A stretch of 64,000 bases of DNA from Pseudomonas hunanensis (GTDB lineage: Bacteria > Pseudomonadota > Gammaproteobacteria > Pseudomonadales > Pseudomonadaceae), in NCBI RefSeq assembly GCF_013393325.1, contig NZ_QJRC01000095.1:248001-312000 (forward strand), in the 5' to 3' direction. Position 1 is the stretch's first letter. Every line of letters starts with the position of its first letter. The translations under genes and the position numbers were made by a program. Of the stretch, positions 58,687 to 64,000 are shown piece by piece. The notes below the pieces were generated by a model. That model saw nothing but the letters and a program-made list of their open reading frames with translations, was not told the DNA's origin and did no database searches.

Positions 58687-58965
58687 TTACTTCGTGAGGC
58701 TATCCAGCAGGTCCTGCCCTTCCCAGGTCAAACGCCACACAACGGCATCCTTCAGTAGGTAGCCGTCATTAGTAACTCGGCCTTCAACAAAACCAGCTGA
58801 TACAAGACGAGAAATGTGCTCAAGCACTACGCCACGTCCACCTTGAGGGTTAAAGTTGTCGGACTCCAAGCCCTGCATGATCTCGGAGAGCGATATCTGT
58901 GCGTTAAACTCAAGATTGGAAATGCCGTTAAGCAACGCTGCTGTCAGCTCTAAATCGCGATGCAT
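58687..58965 (-). CDS. DUF2513 winged-helix-like protein
   Basis: From the ATG at 58965 with a GGGAG site, 92 residues: MHRDLELTAALLNGISNLEF, VVLEHISRLVSAGFVEGRVT, RLTWEGQDLLDSLTK. This is the DUF2513 pattern, a small wHTH-like protein. The frame continues upstream to 59127, but that part contains a terminator, so the true start is here. Possibly a transcriptional regulator at the late-promoter region. Confidence 0.82.
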   Translation of the reverse strand: MHRDLELTAALLNGISNLEFNAQISLSEIMQGLESDNFNPQGGRGVVLEHISRLVSAGFVEGRVTNDGYLLKDAVVWRLTWEGQDLLDSLTK

Positions 58966-59020
58966 GTGTAACTCCCAGTTGCTTTTAATGGCCAGTAGCC
59001 ACCATAACAAAAAGGCAAAT

Positions 59021-59048
59021 AAAAAGCCCGACTCATCGGCCGGGCTTT
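59021..59048 (-). terminator. Intrinsic terminator
   Basis: AAAGCCCG / CGGGCTTT stem with a leftward U-run. It lies after the 59128 gene and before DUF2513, and would stop early transcripts. Confidence 0.8.
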
Positions 59049-59127
59049 CTTGATCAGTCCTCAACACGCGCAGGAATGACAGGATAGCGTTAATTTCTCT
59101 CACTCTCTCACTGATGTCAACAGACAA

Positions 59128-59814
59128 TTACGCAGCCTGTTTCACTAGCAACTCCTCCGCTTCCAGGATCTCCCGCACAGCGGCAAGCGCATCGTCGATC
59201 ATCCCGTCGAGCTTATCCTTGATACCGGCACGCCAGCGGTAACGCGTAGGCTCCGGCGTGCCATCCAGATCCCAGGTGTTCATGTCGTAGAAGCTATCGG
59301 GAAGGATGATGAGATCGTCTGCTAGCGCTTCTGCCTTCTTCCGCTCGGCCTGACCGGCCGCCACTGCAGCGTTAACCAGGTTCTCGCGACGCCACTCCGG
59401 CGCATCCAGCGGGATATCCACGACGACCGAACGAGGCCCCTTACGTCGGGCTCCCTTCGGCTTCGGGATGGCCCAGGTGGTCACCGCCTTGTATATGAAT
59501 AACTGCGGCGCAGGGCTAGCGATCATCGGCGCGATGGTTGTGATGCCCTGAAGCCGCTTGGCCTTACTGGTTGCGTACTTGGCATTCAGGGCGTTCCAGT
59601 GGCGCGGGATAAGCAAGTGGTGCAGACGCGCAGCCAGCCAGTAATCCACCTGAGCCCGGTCAAAGCTACCCGAGTGACCGCCCAGCGATGCCAGGCACCC
59701 CCCCTCTTCCTCTGCTGACTTGTAGAGTTTCTGCCATGCCTGGCCTTTCGCAGCGCCCTTCTCTCCTGCCGCCAGAGCGGCAACTACTGCACCCGATACG
59801 CTGTTGTAGATCAT
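59128..59814 (-). CDS. Phage protein in the antitermination (Q) position
   Basis: From the ATG at 59814 (GGAAAGGA site), 228 residues. Features: WQKLYKSAEEEGGCLASLGG, VDYWLAARLHHLLIPRHWNA, a basic segment PKPKGARRKGPRS near residue 125 and an acidic helical tail. It sits just upstream of terminator and holin, where lambdoid phages keep Q. The Trp-rich Leu-helix near 55-80 recalls antiterminator-like proteins, but the match is weak and unproven. It overlaps nothing, following the zinc-ribbon gene by 11 bases. Confidence 0.6.
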   Translation of the reverse strand: MIYNSVSGAVVAALAAGEKGAAKGQAWQKLYKSAEEEGGCLASLGGHSGSFDRAQVDYWLAARLHHLLIPRHWNALNAKYATSKAKRLQGITTIAPMIASPAPQLFIYKAVTTWAIPKPKGARRKGPRSVVVDIPLDAPEWRRENLVNAAVAAGQAERKKAEALADDLIILPDSFYDMNTWDLDGTPEPTRYRWRAGIKDKLDGMIDDALAAVREILEAEELLVKQAA

Positions 59815-59825
59815 GTCCTTTCCCC

Positions 59826-60146
59826 TCAATCGCCGGTGTAGTTGGTGCCGCCGGCGCCGCGCCGGTTGCTTCCCTGATATGTCGCATCAGGCCCGGATGC
59901 CTGATGGTTCTTCAACTGCTCGATCTGCCGTGTCGCGGCCTGCAGCTTGAGGCTGAGCTGGGTCACCAGTTCATCCAAGGCCAAGGCCTCGCCAGTTGCA
60001 GCCGCTACCCAGCCCGAGGCGTTGCAGTGGTCGCATGGCAGTTCGTGAAACACACCCTTGATGACCGCTCTCCCACGGCACAAAGGGCACTGAGCCAACT
60101 CGATCACTGCCTTCTTGAAGGCGGGGCCGTGGCTCTTCCCTGTCAC
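59826..60146 (-). CDS. Zinc-finger (DnaJ-type CxxC) phage protein
   Basis: A 106-residue protein with paired zinc motifs CPLCRGRAVIKG (~20) and CDHCNASGW (~38) like the DnaJ/antiterminator zinc ribbons, then a helical C-terminus. In lambdoid phages similar CxxCxGxG segments occur in Q-type antiterminators, so either this or the gene at 59128 could fill that role. Its start overlaps the recombinase stop (ATGA). Confidence 0.7.
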   Translation of the reverse strand: MTGKSHGPAFKKAVIELAQCPLCRGRAVIKGVFHELPCDHCNASGWVAAATGEALALDELVTQLSLKLQAATRQIEQLKNHQASGPDATYQGSNRRGAGGTNYTGD

Positions 60147-61432
60147 TTTGAATCCTCGCTTATGGTTGGTCCCGCAATGTCGTTGCAGCCCTTTCCCTGC
60201 GCGGGCTCGGCGGAATTACCAGAATCTCCGGATCTAATACCGGTCAAGCCGTGAATCAGTCCGAATCCATGCTGGTCAAGGTGTGCGTGCCACGTCTCCA
60301 GCGCCTCGCGCTTGCGGGCCATAACGCCGGACTGGATGTACACCTTCACGTTGTGGCCCATGGCGTGGTTGATCAGCAGCTCGCCCACCAGATGATCGAT
60401 CCCCAGATCAGCCCAGCCAGTACGGGCCAGCTTGCGCAGGTCGTGACTGGTCCATTCACCCTGCCCCAGTTCGGCGAATACGGCGCAGGCCATCGAGCTG
60501 CTGATGGGCTGACCGCATTTCGCCGGGAACAGGTAGACGCCGCTGTACCCTTGCTTCTGCTGGCTCTCGCGGTAGTCGACCAGCAGCTGGCACACCTGCT
60601 CAGTCAGCGGCAGGCGATGCTCGACGCCGGTCTTGGTGTGCTCAGCCGGAATGAACCACTCACGCCCGGCCAGGCTGATATGGCTCCAGCGGGCCAGGCG
60701 CGTTTCGCCCAGTCGGGTGCCGTGGCAGAGCATCAGCACGGCCAGCACGCAATCAGACTCACGCTCGGTTCTCACCTTGGCCAGATGCGCGAGCAACTCT
60801 CCCAGATGGACGCCGCGCAGCCGCGACGGTTTGACCGTAACCTTGGCCTTGGAAAAGTCGCCAAAGCGGACGCCGACCATGGGGTTGGTGCTGATCAGCC
60901 CGAGCTTCAGAGCCTGCCGGAACGCCAGGGCCAGCAGCTGGTACACCAAGCGGACGTAGTCAATCGACAGGCCTTCCTGCAGCGGCCACATCAGCTCGCG
61001 GTCGAGCAGCGCCTTGTCGATCTCAGCCAAAGGCACTTGGCCAAGGCGCGGCACCAGGTGCTGCTTGATCGCCGAAGCCGCTGTGCTCTTGCGCTTGGCC
61101 GAGAGGCTGCGGTCACGGGACATGCGTTCAGCGAACCAGGCCAGCAGCTCGCCGGTCAGCACCCAGTTCGACAGGCTCGATCCCTCACCCGCCTCCAGAC
61201 GCAGGCGGATATCCGGCAGTGCCGCGGCCACTTTGGCAGCGCTAAGTTCTGGGTAAGATCCGATCAGGTTCCACTTGCCCTTGTGGATCAGGTACCAGGA
61301 CCCGCGCTCGCGGGACCGGTGAAACCGGAAGTACAGGCCGCGGTTACCCAAAGCGCGCAGGTCACGCACCTGACCGGCGGCCTGCCGGCGAATCTCTGCA
61401 TCGCTGATTTTCACAGCGGCGGTATTTGTCAT
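60143..61432 (-). CDS. Internal tyrosine recombinase
   Basis: From the ATG at 61432, overlapping the VRR-NUC stop, 429 residues. N-terminal DUF-like domain (VRDLRALGNRGLYFRFHRSR), a core-binding SAM-like domain and a catalytic domain with the Arg in LCHGTRLGETRLARWSH, HDLRKLARTGWADLG and the terminal GHNVKVYIQS (Tyr). It has the P4-type integrase layout. Its place inside the ninR-like region, away from an attachment site, differs from a normal prophage integrase. It could be a NinB-like or resolvase-type function. Confidence 0.88.
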   Translation of the reverse strand: MTNTAAVKISDAEIRRQAAGQVRDLRALGNRGLYFRFHRSRERGSWYLIHKGKWNLIGSYPELSAAKVAAALPDIRLRLEAGEGSSLSNWVLTGELLAWFAERMSRDRSLSAKRKSTAASAIKQHLVPRLGQVPLAEIDKALLDRELMWPLQEGLSIDYVRLVYQLLALAFRQALKLGLISTNPMVGVRFGDFSKAKVTVKPSRLRGVHLGELLAHLAKVRTERESDCVLAVLMLCHGTRLGETRLARWSHISLAGREWFIPAEHTKTGVEHRLPLTEQVCQLLVDYRESQQKQGYSGVYLFPAKCGQPISSSMACAVFAELGQGEWTSHDLRKLARTGWADLGIDHLVGELLINHAMGHNVKVYIQSGVMARKREALETWHAHLDQHGFGLIHGLTGIRSGDSGNSAEPAQGKGCNDIAGPTISEDSK

Positions 61433-61857
61433 GCTGCAACCTCCGTTTTCGGCAAGGCCATGTACGCCCGCAGGCACTCCATGGCGTCGAAATGCCCCCG
61501 GCACACAACGGCCAGGTAGCCTTGATCGTTCAGTCGGCCAATGCAGGCATGCTGCTCTAGGGATACATCCGCGGGCTTCATGGTGGCCTTGAATTCAATG
61601 AAAAGGCCGAAGTACCCACCCCGAGCCATGGTCAGCTGCAGATCAGGAATGCCAGCCTTCGTCCCCTGGGCCTTGAGCCGCCCCGCCTCGGCCTTGCTCC
61701 GGTAGCCACCGTTTGGGGTGTGATGCAGGTTTGCGAACACTTCCGGGTACCGGAGCTCGATTTCCTTCATCAGGGCGGCCTGTTCCAGGCCCTCGCGGTC
61801 GACGCGCTTGGCCCTCGGCTTCTTGGTCTTGTTCGTGCGAACGGCGGGAGGACTCAT
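61429..61857 (-). CDS. VRR-NUC domain nuclease
   Basis: A 142-residue protein with the VRR-NUC pattern: EQAALMKEIELRYPEVFANL near residue 25, HTPNGGYRSKAEAGRLKAQG and GIPDLQL near 68, and FIEFKATMKPAD near 85, giving the D...ExK nuclease core. These act as structure-specific (Holliday junction or flap) nucleases in phage recombination. Coupled on both sides by ATGA overlaps. Confidence 0.9.
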   Translation of the reverse strand: MSPPAVRTNKTKKPRAKRVDREGLEQAALMKEIELRYPEVFANLHHTPNGGYRSKAEAGRLKAQGTKAGIPDLQLTMARGGYFGLFIEFKATMKPADVSLEQHACIGRLNDQGYLAVVCRGHFDAMECLRAYMALPKTEVAA

Positions 61858-62150
61858 GCGACCAGCACCCCCTCGTTGATCAGTGCAGCCTGGGTGCGCA
61901 TTACGCCCTCGGCGTGGTACCGGCGAGCAGTGTCTCGATCTACAGTGTTGCTGCGTCCGTCGCAGGCGTCATGGCAGGCGCTGCAGCACCAGGCGCCCTG
62001 CATGTCGTGCGGCTTTTTGCCAACACCGCAGGTGCCAGCCAAGCGGTAGTGCCCAAGGACGGTGGTTTCGGGGTTGCCGTTGCACACGCCCGGAATGCGC
62101 ACCTGGCACTCCCGGCCACGAGCAGCCTTGGTCAGTTTTGTTTGGCGCAC
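61854..62150 (-). CDS. DUF1364 (HNH-like zinc) protein
   Basis: A 98-residue protein: CQVRIPGVCNGNPETTVLGH near residue 15, KPHDMQGAWCCSACHDACDG near 48, with four Cys and three His in an HNH/zinc-finger arrangement, the DUF1364 family of lambdoid ninR regions. It probably binds or cleaves branched DNA. Overlaps the VRR-NUC start. Confidence 0.88.
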   Translation of the reverse strand: MRQTKLTKAARGRECQVRIPGVCNGNPETTVLGHYRLAGTCGVGKKPHDMQGAWCCSACHDACDGRSNTVDRDTARRYHAEGVMRTQAALINEGVLVA

Positions 62151-62177
62151 AGGGTCGCCTCCTTGCAGGTTGATTGA

Positions 62178-62861
62178 TCAGCGTCCCGCCAAGCGGGCAC
62201 GAAGGGCTGCCAGGGCAGAGTTTCCGACTTGCGGGGTACGGCGGGCGGCAGCCTCGGCGGGAAGTGCCAGTGGCATCTTCTGCAACGGCTCACCGGTCAT
62301 AAGCCGACGAACCGCGATGGCGTAGTTACGCTCGAATAGCTTCGAGCTGGCATCGGACGGCAGTTTGTTGAGGTTCTCGAAGCCGCACTCCTTGGCCGCG
62401 TGCCACACCGCGTCGTGACTCCACTTACCCCGGCCAGCCATCGCAGGATGGGCATTGCGAGTCGCTTCTCGGAAGGCGGTCGCCAGTGCTGGGAGGCCGA
62501 GCATTTCGGGCAACGGCTGGCACCACTGGATGAACTCACCGGGTGGAGGAATGAACGCTGCACCAGACTGGCGGCAGCGCATCAGCCCAAACTGCAACTG
62601 CTCGGGATTGCAGATGCCGGCTTCAAGAAAAGCGGTCAGCCATTGTTGCTTGGACGCGTCGTATGTGGCCTGGTCTGGCCAAGCCTGCTTCCAGGCGGTG
62701 CAGATCGATCGCAGATCACGGAACAGATCGTTGATCACCTTCGCTGTCTTCCGGTTGAGCTCTGCCTTCACGTCATCGGGCAGCTCGTATCCAGCAGAGA
62801 CGTGCTGGCCGGACTGAATCTTGGCCCACAGGCCATGAGTTACAACTGCGACTGGGTTCAT
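62178..62861 (-). CDS. Replication protein P (helicase loader type)
   Basis: From the ATG at 62861, overlapping the O-like stop (ATGA), 227 residues: MNPVAVVTHGLWAKIQSG, ICTAWKQAWPDQATYDASKQ and AAFIPPPGEFIQWCQP, the lambda P family pattern. It recruits the host DnaB helicase to the phage origin. Placed directly after the initiator gene as in lambda. Confidence 0.9.
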   Translation of the reverse strand: MNPVAVVTHGLWAKIQSGQHVSAGYELPDDVKAELNRKTAKVINDLFRDLRSICTAWKQAWPDQATYDASKQQWLTAFLEAGICNPEQLQFGLMRCRQSGAAFIPPPGEFIQWCQPLPEMLGLPALATAFREATRNAHPAMAGRGKWSHDAVWHAAKECGFENLNKLPSDASSKLFERNYAIAVRRLMTGEPLQKMPLALPAEAAARRTPQVGNSALAALRARLAGR

Positions 62862-63586
62862 TGGGCGCTTCCTTGCTCGATCCACGACGTATCACTGTCG
62901 TCGAGCTGCTGGCCACCAGATCCTGCCCGCAGAGGAACGACCTTCGCGGCATTCGCAAGGTCACGCTTTCTCCACCCAACCAGGTCGGCGATCCACTGGC
63001 TCTCAGTTTTGGCCAGCCCCTTCGCGTCGTGATGGACGACAAAACCCGAAATGGCCTTTTCCGAGAACTCCTCGATAGCTACCCCGGAACGCTTGGCGTA
63101 AGCCTCAAGCTGAACCTGGTCGGGAATCCAGTCGAGGAACATCGCAAACGGCTCACGCGGAGAGTGTGTATTACTTCCCTTCCCTTCCCTTCCGGGGGTG
63201 AGGACTCGATCACCGCTAGACGAGCCTTCGCCGACTTCTCGGCGAGCGCTCGGCGAAGGCTCAACGAATTCAGGGTGCTTTACAGTAGGTCTATCGATCT
63301 TCTGGTGGTGCCATCCGTTGACGTGCAGGTACTGCTTCGATGCCGCCTCGTAGATGGTGATCAGTCGGTTCGATACCAGCTCAGCGAGCAGCCCTTCCAC
63401 CGCTAACGCAGTGATGTCGTCGCCAGGGAAAACGAGAGCCTTGATGGTCTTGGGGGACATTGGGTGGTTGCCTGCGTCGTCGCAGAAGTTCCAGATCCCG
63501 ATGAACAGGAGTCGAGCCATCGCCGAGCACTCCATGACCTGTTCACTGGTCCAAAACTCAGGCTTGATGGTGCGGATACGTGCCAT
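62858..63586 (-). CDS. Replication initiator O-like protein with DnaT-like C-domain
   Basis: From the ATG at 63586 with a GGAGGG site, 242 residues. The N-terminal wHTH domain (MARIRTIKPEFWTSEQVMEC to ~residue 100) is seen in phage replication initiators. A linker with SPSARREVGEGSSSG (origin-like DNA) follows, and a DnaT-like helical domain begins at WIPDQVQLEAYAKRSGVAIE and ends near residue 215. It likely binds iterons inside its own gene and hands single-stranded DNA to P/DnaB. Confidence 0.88.
   Translation of the reverse strand: MARIRTIKPEFWTSEQVMECSAMARLLFIGIWNFCDDAGNHPMSPKTIKALVFPGDDITALAVEGLLAELVSNRLITIYEAASKQYLHVNGWHHQKIDRPTVKHPEFVEPSPSARREVGEGSSSGDRVLTPGREGKGSNTHSPREPFAMFLDWIPDQVQLEAYAKRSGVAIEEFSEKAISGFVVHHDAKGLAKTESQWIADLVGWRKRDLANAAKVVPLRAGSGGQQLDDSDTSWIEQGSAQ
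63174..63260. other. Candidate phage replication origin inside O
   Basis: Four tandem copies of CTTCC (63174-63193) and an 11-bp perfect inverted repeat, GCCTTCGCCGA at 63224-63234 and TCGGCGAAGGC at 63250-63260, with further CGGCGA units between, lie in the low-constraint linker of the O gene. This is the place where lambda has its iterons. Assignment is by position and structure. Confidence 0.55.
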
Positions 63587-63612
63587 TACGAACGCCCTCC
63601 ATGACTGACAGC

Positions 63613-63652
63613 CTGACGCGTCAGATTTGGCGAAATGCCGAAAACTGACGCG
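63613..63652. promoter_or_regulatory. Palindrome CTGACGCGTCAG and repeat CTGACGCG
   Basis: A perfect 12-bp palindrome at 63613-63624 and a direct half-repeat CTGACGCG at 63645-63652 lie between the leftward initiator gene and a rightward gene. They are candidate repressor or Cro-type operators for the divergent pair. Confidence 0.5.
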
Positions 63653-63664
63653 GAATACGCGGTA

Positions 63665-63740
63665 TTGCCTGCATCGTCTGTGCGGTGCATAATCGGCCTC
63701 GTTGATGTTTCAGAAGACCGCCCTGCCAGGCGGTTTTTTT
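63665..63740 (+). promoter_or_regulatory. Sigma70-like promoter followed by an intrinsic terminator
   Basis: TTGCCT (63665-63670), 17-base spacer, CATAAT (63688-63693), then a hairpin ACCGCC / GGCGGT with seven T's at 63717-63740. A transcript starting near 63700 would be about 40 bases. It may be an attenuator for the rightward gene at 63826 or an independent short RNA. Confidence 0.5.
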
Positions 63741-63825
63741 ATGCCCGCGATTCGGGCGTTATGGGCGTCCGGCGCATCCGTGGTAGCTTTTTGCTTCCAC
63801 ACAACAAGGCCCAAGGAGACCGGAC

Positions 63826-64000
63826 ATGGAAATTCCAAAGCACATCTATGGAGTGATGTGGGCGGACGCTGTTAAAGCCCAAGAGGCGGCGGCAAAGGCG
63901 GCACCCAAAACCAAGGAGTCGTGGGAATCGAGGGCTTGCCGATTGGGCTTCGGGGCCTACAAGCTCCAGTGTTTCTGCGAAAGACTGGCCCAGCGGTACG
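63826..64000 (+). CDS. Hypothetical protein, C-terminus outside window
   Basis: The ATG at 63826 follows an AAGGAG site. Fifty-eight codons are visible: MEIPKHIYGVMWADAVKAQE, an Ala/Lys-rich stretch, then SRACRLGFGAYKLQCFCERL. Rightward, divergent from the replication operon. It is cut by the window edge and no family is recognised. Confidence 0.6.
   Translation, partial: MEIPKHIYGVMWADAVKAQEAAAKAAPKTKESWESRACRLGFGAYKLQCFCERLAQRY

Noticed and set aside
58966..59127. N-terminal extension of the DUF2513 frame
   Set aside because: The extension includes a clear terminator stem and precedes the conserved MHRDLE start, which has its own ribosome site.
63635..63856. Plus-strand frame of 73 codons over the control region
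   Set aside because: It spans the promoter and terminator signals and has no ribosome site; the gene with an AAGGAG site begins at 63826 in another frame.

Overview
The window looks like a chromosome segment of a Pseudomonas, most likely of the P. putida group. The base composition is GC-rich, a typical pseudomonad REP pair is present, and an osmE homologue, umuDC genes and a lambda/HK97-type prophage with Pseudomonas-style gene order are all here. The species call is inference from gene content; no rRNA, tRNA or CRISPR array was found.

Region 1 (1-18.6 kb) is a catabolic and transport locus. One leftward operon runs hydrolase, DUF1302 outer-membrane protein, DUF1329, YCF48-like propeller, MMPL/RND transporter, acyl-CoA dehydrogenase, acyl-CoA ligase (cut by the window edge). 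A second leftward operon runs quinone oxidoreductase, TauD-type dioxygenase, BKACE/DUF849, (REP pair), MFS transporter, DsbA/FrnE-like protein, Rieske ferredoxin. An AraC-type regulator lies between them. A near-identical 16-bp box (TTTTCAWTTGATGACA) occurs twice in front of the hydrolase and once in front of the quinone oxidoreductase. I read the whole block as one regulon for uptake and CoA-dependent breakdown of an unidentified hydrophobic substrate. A MerR gene and a divergent old-yellow-enzyme gene share a MerR-type promoter with a 19-bp spacer.

Region 2 (18.6-24.4 kb) holds small envelope genes: an OsmE-like lipoprotein, several other lipoproteins, two paralogous 32-residue membrane proteins too short for ordinary gene calls, an orphan fragment of an RHS/Tc-toxin-like protein, a hexapeptide acetyltransferase and a YedK-type SRAP protein. 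A frameshifted tyrosine-integrase C-terminus follows directly.

Region 3 (24.4-32.4 kb) is the prophage flank with cargo and SOS genes. It has a long imperfect hairpin, a DUF4145 protein, a MerR-methyltransferase pair, umuDC with a coupled small gene, a second SRAP gene and a dam methylase. Strong LexA boxes lie before umuDC/yedK and before dam.

Region 4 (32.4-64 kb) is a lambda/HK97-like prophage read right to left: replication O/P, DUF1364, VRR-NUC, an internal tyrosine recombinase, probable antitermination region, DUF2513, holin, HNH, terminases, portal, ClpP-type protease, capsid, connectors, tail tube, a G/G-T frameshifted chaperone pair with a GGGAAAC slippery site, tape measure, tail tip, a very large repeat-bearing J protein, fibre genes, endolysin-like protein, and spanins with Rz1 nested entirely inside Rz. 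The repressor region and the main integrase are probably beyond the right edge.
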